Assembly: GCF_900098925.1 (NCBI RefSeq)
Contig: NZ_LT622354.1
Span: forward strand, 54,532 to 114,272
Direction of reading: 5' to 3'
DNA: 59,741 bases
DNA from: Bacillus massiliglaciei
Lineage (GTDB): Bacteria; Bacillota; Bacilli; Bacillales; DSM-1321
Below, one piece after another: positions 1 through 9,030 of the stretch (the stretch's first letter is position 1; each line of letters opens with the position of its first letter). Under the pieces are notes generated by a model. That model had not been told where the DNA came from. It ran no database searches and saw only the letters and a program-made list of their open reading frames with translations. A program made the translations under genes and the position numbers.

Positions 1-1882
1 CGCCCGGCATGGGTGCAGTCTATAGGGTGAGAGTCCCGAACCATGAAGGCAGTAGTAATGGTTAGCTTAACGCAAGGGTGTCTGTGGTGACGCAGAATCT
101 GAAGGAAGCGAGCGGCAAACCTCCGGTCTGAGGAACACGAACTTCATATAAGGCTAGGTACCATTGGATGAGTTTGCACAACAAAACGAAGTCCTTACTG
201 CCGAAGGTGGTACAGAGTAAATGAAGCAGATAGATGGAGGGAAAGACTGTACTCTTACCCGGGGAGGTCTGATTGGAACGCCAAGTTCCCTTGGTAACCT
301 ATCCAGCGATGGACAGCTGAACAATCAGAAGTCAGCCGAGGTCATAGTACCATTCCAACTCGAGATGGAATGGGAAGGACTGAACTATTAGGAAGAACGA
401 GAACTAGGCATATAATTCCTGTATAGAAGCAGACAATCCGAAAGGACTTACTTGAAGGAGGAAGTGGTGAATTCCACAGGGGACTTCATGAGGGTGGAGC
501 AGGAATAACATAATTAGATTTCTACGTTCACGTCGAAAGGAAATATCACATGTTAATGGATCTGATTCTGTCACGGGAAAACTTAATAGAAGCACTTAAA
601 CGTGTGGAGAAGAACAAAGGGAGTCACGGCATAGATGGAATGTCCGTAAAATCCCTACGAAGACATCTCTATGAGAACTGGGAAACTCTTTGTGATTCAT
701 TAAGGGAAGGTACCTATCAACCTAACCCAGTCCGTCGAGTCGAAATCCCGAAACCGAACGGTGGAGTAAGATTACTAGGAATACCTACCGTGACAGACCG
801 GTTCATTCAACAGGCTATCGCCCAAGTTCTAACCCCACTTCTTGACCCAACCTTCTCAGAACATAGTTATGGGTTTAGACCAAATAGAAGAGGTCATGAT
901 GCGGTTCGTAAAGCAAGGGAATATATAAGTGAAGGTTATAGATGGGTGATTGACATGGACTTGGAGAAATTCTTTGATAGAGTCAATCATGATAAGTTAA
1001 TGGGGATATTAGCAAGTAGAATCCAAGACCGGCTGGTCTTGAAACTTATACGGAAATATCTCCAAGCAGGAATTATGATGAATGGTGTAGTCTATGATGC
1101 AGAAGAAGGAACACCACAAGGAGGTCCACTGAGCCCCCTTCTTTCGAATATCCTTTTGGATAAACTTGATAAAGAGTTAGAAAGGAGAGGTCACAAGTTT
1201 GTCCGCTACGCCGATGATTGTAATATTTACATGAAATCGAAGAAAGCTGGAGAACGAGTGATGAACTCAATTACATGCTTTATTGAGCAGAAATTAAAGC
1301 TCAAAGTAAATAGAGAAAAGTCAGCAGTTGATCGCCCGTGGAAACGAAAGTTTCTTGGCTTTAGCTTTACGGTCAATAAGAAACCGAAGGTTCGAATAGC
1401 CAATGAAAGTATTAAAAGGCTTAAGGCTAAAATACGGGAGTTAACCTCCCGTTCTAAACAAATTCCTATGGAAGTTAGAATCGAGAAACTAAATCAATAT
1501 CTAACGGGATGGTGTGGATATTTTGCATTGGCTGATACACCAAGTAAATTTAAAGAATTTGATGAGTGGATTAGACGGAGACTCCGTATGCTTGAATGGA
1601 AACAATGGAAGAAACCGAGGACAAGAGTAAGAAAACTCAAAGGTCTAGGTGTCCCTGACCAAAAGGCATATGAATGGGGAAACTCCAGAAAGAAATATTG
1701 GAGAATAGCCTGTAGTCCAATCTTACACAAAACCCTCAATAACTTGTATTGGAGTCACCGAGGGTTGAAAAGTTTATATAATCGATATGAATTTCTGCGT
1801 CAAACTTAATGGAACCGCCGTATACCGAACGGTACGTACGGTGGTGTGAGAGGTCGGGGGTTAATCACCCCCTCCTACTCGA
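1..1882 (+). mobile_element. Group IIC intron, 5' end just outside the window
   Basis: The first ~300 bases closely match the known start of group IIC introns such as the Oceanobacillus iheyensis crystal-structure intron, which I recognise from memory. The maturase ORF lies in domain IV at 550-1809. Domain V follows it at about 1812-1845: a 9-bp stem, a two-base CG bulge, a 4-bp upper stem and a GAAC loop, with a CGC-type triad as in class IIC. Domain VI follows and the 3' end is near 1882 (...CCTACTCGAT). Only the first few bases (GUG...) seem missing at the window edge. Class IIC introns typically insert just after intrinsic terminators; the upstream target lies outside the window. Confidence 0.9.
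550..1809 (+). CDS. ltrA: Group II intron reverse transcriptase/maturase
   Basis: Intron-encoded protein of 419 residues that would assist splicing and drive retrohoming of the surrounding intron. The reverse transcriptase domain spans roughly residues 20-280, with the IDMD motif near 134-137, GTPQGGPLSP near 187-196 and the catalytic YADD at 220-223. The maturase/thumb (GIIM-type) region follows at about 285-365. No HNH endonuclease domain follows, as is usual for class IIC. The start is ATG 550, eight bases after a GAAAGGA ribosome binding site. The frame is intact, so the intron may still be mobile. The assignment is secure; activity is inference. Confidence 0.92.
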   Translation: MLMDLILSRENLIEALKRVEKNKGSHGIDGMSVKSLRRHLYENWETLCDSLREGTYQPNPVRRVEIPKPNGGVRLLGIPTVTDRFIQQAIAQVLTPLLDPTFSEHSYGFRPNRRGHDAVRKAREYISEGYRWVIDMDLEKFFDRVNHDKLMGILASRIQDRLVLKLIRKYLQAGIMMNGVVYDAEEGTPQGGPLSPLLSNILLDKLDKELERRGHKFVRYADDCNIYMKSKKAGERVMNSITCFIEQKLKLKVNREKSAVDRPWKRKFLGFSFTVNKKPKVRIANESIKRLKAKIRELTSRSKQIPMEVRIEKLNQYLTGWCGYFALADTPSKFKEFDEWIRRRLRMLEWKQWKKPRTRVRKLKGLGVPDQKAYEWGNSRKKYWRIACSPILHKTLNNLYWSHRGLKSLYNRYEFLRQT

Positions 1883-2075
1883 TTTATGTCCCAAGCCTGC
1901 CATACTGGGCGGCAGAACATTTTAGATTGAGTGTTTTTCCTAAAAATACATTTGTTTTTTAACAGAATATTTATTATTATAAAATAAGAATAAAAAATTT
2001 AGCTTTAGGTCCTTTATCAAGAAATCATCTATTTTTTGTATACAGCCATGGCTATAGCATCTGGGGGAGTTAGGA

Positions 2076-3464
2076 ATGTCAAACAAAGAGTTAAACCGCG
2101 GGCTTGAGTCACGCCACATTCAAATGATTGCTCTCGGAGGCACGATCGGTGTGGGCTTATTTATGGGATCAGCAAGTACAATCAAATGGACGGGTCCATC
2201 GGTTATGTTAGCCTATGCGATTGCAGGGCTGTTTATTTTCTTCATTATGCGTTCGATGGGAGAAATGCTGTATTTGGAACCTTCCACTGGTTCGTTTGCA
2301 ACGTTTGCGAGCCAATATATTCATCCTTTGGCCGGTTATTTAACAGCCTGGAGCAACTGGTTCCAATGGGTTATCGTCGGAATGTCCGAAATTATTGCTG
2401 TAGGCATGTATATGCAGTACTGGTTTCCAGACTTGCCTGCCTGGGTGCCGGGACTGATTGCCATGGTCATTCTCGGAGCGGCAAACCTGATTTCCGTTAA
2501 ATCTTTCGGGGAATTCGAATTTTGGTTTGCTTTAATTAAGATTGTGACGATTATTGTGATGATTATAGCGGGTCTTGGGTTAATTTTCTTCGGTTTTGGA
2601 AACGGCGGCAATGCTATTGGGCTGTCTAACCTTTGGGAAAATGGCGGCTTTTTTACTGGAGGATGGCAGGGGTTCTTCTTTGCTCTGGCACTGGTTATCG
2701 GCGCTTACCAAGGGGTCGAGCTGATCGGCATTACAGCTGGTGAAGCCAAGGATCCAAAGAGGACCTTAACAAAGGCCATCCAAACGATTATTTGGCGTAT
2801 TCTTGTCTTTTATATTGGTGCGATTTTTGTCATTGTGACCGTCTTTCCGTGGAATCAGCTTGATGAAGTGGGGAGTCCGTTTGTTTCAACTTTTGCCAAA
2901 ATCGGAATTACGGCAGCAGCAGGGATCATTAACTTTGTCGTGATTACAGCTGCCATGTCTGGCTGCAACAGCGGAATTTTCAGTTCCGGCAGAATGCTGT
3001 ATACGCTGGCTCTGAATGGGCAGGCTCCAAAAATCTTTGCAAAAGTATCAAAAAATGGCATCCCTGCTTACTGTACGATTGCTGTTCTTCTCGGGTTAGG
3101 AATTGGGGTTATCCTGAATTATCTTGCACCGCCGCAGCTGTTTGTCTATGTGTACAGTGCCAGTGTTCTGCCTGGGATGGTTCCATGGTTCGCCCTGCTG
3201 ATCAGTGAGCTTCGGTTCAGAAAGATAAAAGCGGATGAAATGGAAGATCATCCGTTCAAAATGCCGTTTGCTCCTTTCAGCAATTATGCAACGATTGTCT
3301 TTTTATTAATCGTGCTCGTCGGAATGTGGTTTAATCCGAGCACCCGGCTTTCTCTGATTGTCGGCATCGTATTCCTTTTACTCGTTACCGCAAGCTTTTT
3401 CATGCTGAAAATGGGTAACAGGACACCGCTTCATGTGCGTCAGGAAGACAAGCTTTCTAAGTAA
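2076..3464 (+). CDS. Amino-acid permease (APC superfamily)
   Basis: A 462-residue integral membrane transporter with about 12 hydrophobic segments. The N-terminal [13 protein letters not shown] motif and the later [13 protein letters not shown] segment are hallmarks of the AAT family of amino-acid:proton symporters (AapA, YtnA, ProY, GabP types). Length and hydrophobic pattern fit the family throughout. A GGGGGAG ribosome binding site precedes ATG 2076. It is monocistronic, ending in a strong terminator. Family membership is clear; the substrate cannot be told from sequence alone. Confidence 0.88.
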   Translation: MSNKELNRGLESRHIQMIALGGTIGVGLFMGSASTIKWTGPSVMLAYAIAGLFIFFIMRSMGEMLYLEPSTGSFATFASQYIHPLAGYLTAWSNWFQWVIVGMSEIIAVGMYMQYWFPDLPAWVPGLIAMVILGAANLISVKSFGEFEFWFALIKIVTIIVMIIAGLGLIFFGFGNGGNAIGLSNLWENGGFFTGGWQGFFFALALVIGAYQGVELIGITAGEAKDPKRTLTKAIQTIIWRILVFYIGAIFVIVTVFPWNQLDEVGSPFVSTFAKIGITAAAGIINFVVITAAMSGCNSGIFSSGRMLYTLALNGQAPKIFAKVSKNGIPAYCTIAVLLGLGIGVILNYLAPPQLFVYVYSASVLPGMVPWFALLISELRFRKIKADEMEDHPFKMPFAPFSNYATIVFLLIVLVGMWFNPSTRLSLIVGIVFLLLVTASFFMLKMGNRTPLHVRQEDKLSK

Positions 3465-3471
3465 AACAGCA

Positions 3472-3516
3472 AAAAGGATAAAGGACGGCTGATGCCGTTC
3501 CTTTATCCTTTTTTTA
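3472..3516 (+). terminator. Intrinsic terminator after the amino-acid permease
   Basis: A long stem (AAGGATAAAGGACGGC paired with its complement, one bulged T) around a TGAT loop, followed by a run of seven T. It separates the permease from the convergent secreted-protein gene. Confidence 0.9.
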
Positions 3517-3546
3517 TGGGATGCTGTTTAAGCAATCCGGCTTGTA

Positions 3547-4077
3547 TTATTTTGTTTCTCCGGCAGCAGCGGCATCAGCTGTTGCTGAATAGTCGCCATT
3601 GCTGTAGACAACGGTAATGTTGGAAAGGGTGACGAATTCAGGTGCATCCTCTTCTCCTTCTGTTTGTGTGCCAGTCAGGGCTTCTGGATTATTGATTGCC
3701 ACTTCTACCGGTTTAGGAGATTTGAATCCTTTATGGTGATAATATTTGTGAACTGGCGGAATTACTTTAAGTGTTCCGTCTTCTTCATCATAAAATCCTT
3801 TTACAGTGATTGACCCACTGAGTCCGACCGTTTTTGTATCATTTTCTTCTGTAACAGAGGCAACAGTCAATCCTGCAAACTGGTCCCCTTCTTTGAGTTT
3901 TTCAAGCGGGTTAAATTGGTGCTTACCCCAATGTCCTTTATGTCCAAAGTGTTCGGCTTTTACATCTTGATTTCGATCATTATGAGTTGGTTCATCTGCC
4001 ATGGCGGGGACGGCTAATCCAAACGATGATGCTAAAATCGCTCCTGCTGTAAGTTTTTTGACTGATTTCAATTTCAT
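3547..4077 (-). CDS. Secreted protein of unknown function
   Basis: About 176 residues beginning with a classic signal peptide: basic MKLKSVKK, a hydrophobic stretch and a likely signal peptidase I site after AVPAMA. I chose ATG 4077 because the GAGGAGAG ribosome binding site sits about ten bases upstream; an ATG at 4086 would overlap it. The mature part is polar, with His/Lys-rich stretches (HKYYHHKG and similar) and no cysteines, and no lipobox, so it is probably secreted. The His-rich segments could bind metal, but I recognise no family. It is convergent with the permease. Confidence 0.75.
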   Translation of the reverse strand: MKLKSVKKLTAGAILASSFGLAVPAMADEPTHNDRNQDVKAEHFGHKGHWGKHQFNPLEKLKEGDQFAGLTVASVTEENDTKTVGLSGSITVKGFYDEEDGTLKVIPPVHKYYHHKGFKSPKPVEVAINNPEALTGTQTEGEEDAPEFVTLSNITVVYSNGDYSATADAAAAGETK

Positions 4078-4321
4078 AATCTGCATCTCTCCTCAAGAAG
4101 TATTTGCCTGATCTTCCAGGCATGTTCTAACGGTACCCGCCTATTTTAAGAGAAAAACGCAATTCCAGACTATTAACAGGAATGTAAAATGACGGAAACA
4201 TTGAAACCTTAACGAAATCCCTCTGTTTTTTCTGTTATAAGCGGGAAGGCGTATAGTTTAGGGAAACAATCATAATATGAATGGAATGGAAAAACGGATA
4301 AAGGAAAGGGATGAAGGGCAT

Positions 4322-4537
4322 ATGTCAGTATGTAAATCAGGAGAAGTGGCCGTCTTGTCAGGCATATATGCGGAAGTGGGGCATGGCGGAGGCAGAGTGA
4401 AGGGCGGACGCCGTGTGGAAGTGAAGCAGGGAGAAAAATTGCCGGAACTTGATCCGTATACGGTTACCGTTGAATATAAAGGAGAGAAGAAATCAAGGAG
4501 ACGCCAGCGCGGCTGGCAGCTGGTTAAAAGGAAATAA
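4322..4537 (+). CDS. YjzC-like small protein
   Basis: A 71-residue basic protein. Residues 4-40 (CKSGEVAVLSGIYAEVG... followed by GEKLPEL) resemble the small Bacillus YjzC family, which has a FKPGEKAPNNGIYVEVG-type start. The C-terminus is Lys/Arg-rich (KKSRRRQRGW). Start is uncertain: ATG 4322 gives the best fit to the family; the in-frame ATG 4277 would add 15 residues unlike YjzC. Family function is unknown to me. It lies directly upstream of yunB on the same strand. Confidence 0.6.
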   Translation: MSVCKSGEVAVLSGIYAEVGHGGGRVKGGRRVEVKQGEKLPELDPYTVTVEYKGEKKSRRRQRGWQLVKRK

Positions 4538-4609
4538 TGTGCTTTCACCTGTTCATGGGACGAAAAATCTTGGATTTCCTGCATAGATTGATAGAAAGGA
4601 GTTGAATCT

Positions 4610-5368
4610 ATGTTCAGGAAACGATTCCGTCCTAGAATGAAGCAGCTGAAACGGCCTTTCTCATGGAAGAAAACCTTTATCTATACTCTTTTGTTTTTTG
4701 CGGTTACGAATTTACTGACAATCTGGCTGGTGGATCGATCGATTGAGCCGGTCATCAAAAATATTGCCAAAGCCGAAACAAGACGGATTGCGACGCAGTC
4801 TATTAATGACTCCATATATGAAAATATAACAAAGAAATTAGATGTAAAGGATTTGATCCTTCTCCAAAAAAATGGGGAAGACGGGCCGACGACGTGGAGT
4901 TTTGATTCAAAAGTGTACAATACCTTTTTGCTGGAAACAACAAAGGATATCGAAAAAAGATTAAACATCAGCCAGAAGGAATCACCGAGCTCTAATTTCA
5001 ATGATGTCATGGATGAGGAGATGCAATCCATTGTCTATGATATCCCTCTGGGTGTGGTTACCGGCAACTCGCTTCTTTCCAATTTTGGACCGAAAATCCC
5101 AGTGCAGCTTTCATTGGTGCAAAATGTAGAGCCAAGATTTGAAACAAAGGTCACCTCATCAGGCATTAATAATACCTTCCTTGAACTATTTGTCTATTTC
5201 AAAGTGAATGTGCAAATTGTCATTCCATTTTATAAAGATACATATACCATTGAAAACCAGACGAAGGTCGGTGACATGTTTTTCCCTGGAGAAGTTCCTG
5301 AATATTACAGCTCGGATAAAAGCCTCCCTAACCCAGTCATAGTGGAGCCGGATAAAAAAAACAAATAG
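4610..5368 (+). CDS. yunB: Sporulation protein YunB
   Basis: A 252-residue protein matching YunB in length (about 254 in B. subtilis) and layout: a basic N-terminus, one transmembrane helix at about residues 25-45 and a large extracytoplasmic domain containing GVVTGNSLLSNFGPKIPVQL. In B. subtilis yunB is a SigE-dependent mother-cell gene needed for efficient sporulation. A GAAAGGAG ribosome binding site lies before ATG 4610. It ends before a small terminator. The assignment rests on recognised sequence pattern. Confidence 0.85.
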   Translation: MFRKRFRPRMKQLKRPFSWKKTFIYTLLFFAVTNLLTIWLVDRSIEPVIKNIAKAETRRIATQSINDSIYENITKKLDVKDLILLQKNGEDGPTTWSFDSKVYNTFLLETTKDIEKRLNISQKESPSSNFNDVMDEEMQSIVYDIPLGVVTGNSLLSNFGPKIPVQLSLVQNVEPRFETKVTSSGINNTFLELFVYFKVNVQIVIPFYKDTYTIENQTKVGDMFFPGEVPEYYSSDKSLPNPVIVEPDKKNK

Positions 5369-5382
5369 CGCTGTCTGACTTT

Positions 5383-5406
5383 AAAGCCTGAAGAAGGCTT
5401 TTTTCT
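5383..5406 (+). terminator. Small intrinsic terminator after yunB
   Basis: A short stem (AAAGCC / GGCTTT) with loop TGAAGAA followed by a T-rich tract, 14 bases after the yunB stop. Confidence 0.7.
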
Positions 5407-5470
5407 TTTGCAATGGAGGGCGGGGAGGTTTATGGTAACAATGAAAACATCTTTAAAATAGGAGAGAAAT

Positions 5471-6085
5471 ATGAAAAAGAAGGATTATGAAGCATTCCTG
5501 CATATTAACACTGGAGCCATTCAGAAATCGTTTTACGATTCTCTTCATTATAACCGTTATGAACCCACCCCTTATCAAGCGTTAGAAGTGCTGTTTGAGC
5601 ATTGGGATGCAGAGGAGACAGACCGGTTGATTGATATTGGATGCGGAAAGGGAAGACTTGGTTTTTTTGCAGATTATTGGCTGGGAATGCCCGTTTTGGG
5701 AATTGAGATGAACCGGAGATTTGTTGAAGAAGCGATAGAGAACCGCGAAAGCTATCTTGAAAAAACAGGCCGGGCCGGTGCGGATATCCAATTTGAATGC
5801 TGTCTGGCGGAGGAGTACCACGTTCAGGATGCGGATACGGTTTTCTATTTCTTCAATCCTTTTTCCGTCCAGATTTTCATGAAAGTAGTCAGGAACATTC
5901 TGCGGTCTGCAGAGAATAAACCAAGGAACATCCGGCTCGTTTTATATTATAGTTCTGCTGACTATCTATTTTATTTGGAAAATCAGACACCGTTTGAATT
6001 GCTGCAGGAAATTGCTGTACCTGGACTGACGGAGCATGATCCGTCAGATAAGTTTTCCATTTACAGCCTGTTTTTTTCTTCTTAG
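5471..6085 (+). CDS. Class I SAM-dependent methyltransferase
   Basis: 204 residues with the SAM-binding motif I IDIGCGKGRL near residues 54-63, an acidic motif II (GIEMNR) and a motif III/IV region ending in TVFYFFNPF. The NPF motif resembles (N/D)PP(Y/F)-type catalytic loops. The substrate is not evident. GGAGAG precedes ATG 5471. The next gene begins 75 bases downstream, so the two may be co-transcribed. Confident on fold, not on target. Confidence 0.82.
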   Translation: MKKKDYEAFLHINTGAIQKSFYDSLHYNRYEPTPYQALEVLFEHWDAEETDRLIDIGCGKGRLGFFADYWLGMPVLGIEMNRRFVEEAIENRESYLEKTGRAGADIQFECCLAEEYHVQDADTVFYFFNPFSVQIFMKVVRNILRSAENKPRNIRLVLYYSSADYLFYLENQTPFELLQEIAVPGLTEHDPSDKFSIYSLFFSS

Positions 6086-6160
6086 AAAGCCATTCTTTAT
6101 TTTTGGGAAACCTTCCCGTATCCTTAAGTGGACAAGACTATGAAAAAAGAGGGATGGAGA

Positions 6161-7219
6161 TTGAGAGACATATACATCGATGTGATTCAGTTTCGGGGCA
6201 CACATTATGATTTTGGCTTTATGGAAGGGGAGAAGCTGAAGGACTCCCTGACCGTTCGGAACCGTGAGAACCAATGGAAGGTCAGGCAGCCGCGCTTTGA
6301 GGTGCCGGAACAGGAGATCAGGCAGGCGATCACTTCTTTGGCACCCGGCATATGGGAGGAATTCCTCGGACTGCAGGATGCCTTGAAGTGGCCGATGGAG
6401 AAGATCTTAATGGAATTCGGGGGGTACCGGGTCAATTATGTCAAATCAGGCTGTTCCATTATGACAGGCGGCGATTACCTGATTCGGAATTATGACTATC
6501 ATCCGAAAACCTATGATGGCCGTTATATGCTTTTTCAGCCGACAGATGGGGGATATGCGATGGTTGGGCCGAGCCAGAAGATTACCGGCCGGATGGATGG
6601 AATGAATGAAAAAGGACTTGCGATGGGATACAACTTCATGAACCGAAAAAATCCGGGAGAAGGTTTTGTCTGCAATATGATCGGCAGGCTGATTTTGGAA
6701 TGCTGCGGCAATGCAGAGGATGCTGTCGATTTGCTGAAAGAAATACCGCATCGTCATTCGTTTACATACGTTGTATATGACCGCACCGGCAAGACCTATG
6801 CAGCGGAAACCTCCCCAAGAGGAGTAGAAATTCGTGAAACCAATGCCTGCACCAATCATTTTGAAATCATGACACATGAAAACAGACGGCATCTGGCGGA
6901 TTCCAATCGAAGGCTTAGTGTGATCAAAGAAAAGCAGAATCTGCCCGCATATGAAGCATTCCGCCTCATGAATGATACAGGCCGGGGCGTCTTTTCTGAT
7001 CTGTACAGCAGCTGGGCAGGAACGATTCATACCTCTGGTTATTTTCCGAAGGAATTGAAAGCCTGGATGGCACTTGGCGGGGACCAGAAGCCTGCAGAAG
7101 TCGATTTTGGCAGCTGGCTTTCAGGAGAGAATCTGAAGGCGGACACGATTCAAGGACAAATTGCAACGGATATTCCGTTTGTACATATAGATGAAAAAGC
7201 AGATTGGTTTTCACGCTGA
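6161..7219 (+). CDS. C45-family acyltransferase/peptidase-like Ntn hydrolase
   Basis: About 352 residues with features of the acyl-CoA:6-aminopenicillanic-acid acyltransferase-like (C45) family. The expected nucleophile is the Cys in SGCSIM, which would be exposed by self-cleavage, followed by the GGDYLIRNYDYHP strand and the GRMDGMNEKGLAMG segment seen in this family. The real substrate in Bacillus is unknown. Start choice: TTG 6161 has GAGGG seven bases upstream and gives the usual start MRDIYIDVIQFRG; ATG 6140 and GTG 6128 lack a ribosome binding site. It ends at a strong terminator. Confidence 0.8.
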   Translation: MRDIYIDVIQFRGTHYDFGFMEGEKLKDSLTVRNRENQWKVRQPRFEVPEQEIRQAITSLAPGIWEEFLGLQDALKWPMEKILMEFGGYRVNYVKSGCSIMTGGDYLIRNYDYHPKTYDGRYMLFQPTDGGYAMVGPSQKITGRMDGMNEKGLAMGYNFMNRKNPGEGFVCNMIGRLILECCGNAEDAVDLLKEIPHRHSFTYVVYDRTGKTYAAETSPRGVEIRETNACTNHFEIMTHENRRHLADSNRRLSVIKEKQNLPAYEAFRLMNDTGRGVFSDLYSSWAGTIHTSGYFPKELKAWMALGGDQKPAEVDFGSWLSGENLKADTIQGQIATDIPFVHIDEKADWFSR

Positions 7220-7233
7220 CTGCTAAGAGTTTG

Positions 7234-7262
7234 CTCCCTGCCGATTGGCAGGGAGTTTTTTT
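7234..7262 (+). terminator. Intrinsic terminator
   Basis: A perfect 9-bp stem CTCCCTGCC/GGCAGGGAG with a GATT loop and seven T. Confidence 0.93.
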
Positions 7263-7394
7263 GGTTAAGAGCTGACTGTTAGCAGGAACTGATTTTCCTG
7301 TCTGAGAAAAAATTCAGAAAAAAGTGGGCGGTTTCTTTGTTATGTAACTTAAATTATGATACCATTAAATTAAGTAACATTAGGAGGAATTCTG

Positions 7395-7952
7395 GTGGAG
7401 TATGTTGAGCCCATTAGGGAGATTGAAAGCATTAATGATATTAAGGAAAATCTCTATAACCACTCGAAACGGGATTATCTTCTTTTCGTCCTGGGGATCA
7501 ATACGGGCATCCGGGTCAGTGATTTACTTTCCTTGAAAATAGAGGATGTATGGGATGACGGAAAAATCAGGGAGTTTATGAAATGGGAAGACGGGGAAGA
7601 GAAAAAGGCTTTTTATCTCAATGGAAATGTAAAAAAAGCTTTAGAAGAATACTTGGCTTCCATTTCATTTAAGGGTTCTGATTATCTATTTAAATCCAAA
7701 AAAAATGACCTTCCGATCACAAGGCAGCAAGCCTACCGGATTATCAACCAGGCGGCAAGAGATGTAGGCATTCCGGGGAAAATCGGTACCCATACCCTTC
7801 GAAAGACTTTTGGCTACCATGCTTATCGCAAAGGAATTGCCATTTCTATCCTTATGTCCATCTATAATCACCACTCAAGGGGAGAGACGTTACGGTACAT
7901 TGGGATTGAAAAAAATGACCAGCAGGCCATTAGGGTGGATGTCAATCTGTAA
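7395..7952 (+). CDS. Short tyrosine recombinase (catalytic domain only)
   Basis: 185 residues covering only the catalytic domain of the phage-integrase/tyrosine-recombinase family. Visible active-site residues: Arg in NTGIRVSDLLSL (near 40), HTLRKTFGYH (HxxR, near 133-142), a further His in NHHSR, and the Tyr nucleophile in TLRYIG. The N-terminal core-binding domain of XerC/XerD is absent. GTG 7395 follows AGGAGG. No prophage or att repeat is evident nearby, so it is probably a resident Bacillus protein. Role unknown. Confidence 0.85.
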   Translation: MEYVEPIREIESINDIKENLYNHSKRDYLLFVLGINTGIRVSDLLSLKIEDVWDDGKIREFMKWEDGEEKKAFYLNGNVKKALEEYLASISFKGSDYLFKSKKNDLPITRQQAYRIINQAARDVGIPGKIGTHTLRKTFGYHAYRKGIAISILMSIYNHHSRGETLRYIGIEKNDQQAIRVDVNL

Positions 7953-7966
7953 TAGAAAGAAGCGGA

Positions 7967-7996
7967 CAAAAAAAGCCCCCGCTTAGGAGCGGAGGC
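7967..7996 (-). terminator. Terminator of the Usp-domain gene (minus strand)
   Basis: Stem GCCCCCGCT/AGCGGAGGC with one mismatch and a TAGG loop; the run of A at 7968-7974 gives a U-tract on the minus strand. It may also slow plus-strand transcripts from the recombinase gene. Confidence 0.8.
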
Positions 7997-8007
7997 CTGT
8001 CTTCCAA

Positions 8008-8700
8008 TTATTTATCATCATTATACGTTTCAATGGTACTGTTCATGTCAACATTGGTTAATTCTTTAACAAGGTCATCCGTTACTATGACTTGCAGCGT
8101 TTCCTTGTTGCGCATGAATTTAAAAATACCGTTATTGAAATCAGTTCCATAATCCTTAAAGAAGATTCCTTCATATTCCACGTCTTTGGTGTATTTGAAG
8201 GTCAGGCGATAATGGTCCCCTTCCGGAATCAAGTAAGCCCGAACACCCTTTTCATATTGGCCTTCTTCGCCTTTCAATGCACGCGCCACTGAAATGATAT
8301 GAAGATCGATGAAGGGAATTTCCCGCAGCAGAGAGTTAATGATCGACCCTTTGGCAATCTGTTCCCAGCGGCTTTGGGCGGTTTGGCCAAGAATAATTTG
8401 GGTGATGTGCTTTTCTCTGGCTACCTCTGCTATTACTTTAGTAACCGGACGCTTTTCGTCATCTTTTATGATGAATTCCTCTGCATTATGTTCTTCTGCA
8501 AGCTGTTTCCATCTTGTGATATAAAATGATTTTTCAGCATCCATTTCATCAAATGGCTTGGGATCGATCGTTAATATATATAGAGGGCAGTCAAGCATTC
8601 CGGCGATTTTACAGCCTCTTTTAATGAGACGTTCCCCATTAGGTCCATAATATACGCAAACGAGAATGCTTTCGTCCATGCGTCCTTTTGCTTTCTTCAT
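8008..8700 (-). CDS. KdpD-like universal-stress-domain protein
   Basis: 230 residues. The first ~145 form a Usp/HUP fold like the Usp segment of the KdpD sensor kinase: ILVCVYYGPNGERLIKRG, then ITQIILGQTAQSRW in place of the usual nucleotide loop. The remaining ~85 residues are unrelated and unrecognised. No kinase domain is present. ATG 8700 follows a GAGGTGAG site; an upstream GTG at 8751 is less likely. A SigA-type promoter lies at 8766-8794. It diverges from the mrp operon, which may suggest a link to ion stress, but that is inference. Confidence 0.75.
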   Translation of the reverse strand: MKKAKGRMDESILVCVYYGPNGERLIKRGCKIAGMLDCPLYILTIDPKPFDEMDAEKSFYITRWKQLAEEHNAEEFIIKDDEKRPVTKVIAEVAREKHITQIILGQTAQSRWEQIAKGSIINSLLREIPFIDLHIISVARALKGEEGQYEKGVRAYLIPEGDHYRLTFKYTKDVEYEGIFFKDYGTDFNNGIFKFMRNKETLQVIVTDDLVKELTNVDMNSTIETYNDDK

Positions 8701-9030
8701 CTTTCTCACCTCATGATCGATGGGAATATTGATATTTTTGGTGTTGTTCACCCAAACTATGTATGACTATAGCTTATGCTACTACGTGAGTCAATGAGAT
8801 TTATGAAAAATCATACGACAGCGCAGGTGAACCTTGTCCAAAATCGATGAAAATACTAAATAAAAAGGACCGTTGAATACGGAAAGAATGCCTTATGTTT
8901 TTGATCTCGACCGTGTTTTTCATCTTATTGAAAAATGTCTCTTCTCGCAAACGGATTGATCATTTACATCATTTTATTGAAACAGTAAAAAAGAGTTTTA
9001 TGTTTTAACGAGTTAGGAGGGGTGGATATT
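8701..9030. other. Divergent intergenic region between the usp gene and mrp
   Basis: About 330 bases, AT-rich, without a credible ORF. It holds the minus-strand promoter at 8766-8794. I see no convincing promoter for mrpA; several TTGA(A/T) boxes occur at 8870-8970 but none has a good -10 at proper spacing. Confidence 0.5.
8766..8794 (-). promoter_or_regulatory. SigA-type promoter of the usp-domain gene
   Basis: On the minus strand TTGACT and TATAGT are separated by exactly 17 bases (5 of 6 matches each to consensus), about 65 bases upstream of the ATG. Confidence 0.7.

Noticed and set aside
4582..4589. SigE -10-like CATAGATT before yunB
   Set aside because: Transcription from it would start inside the yunB ribosome binding site and no convincing -35 is present.
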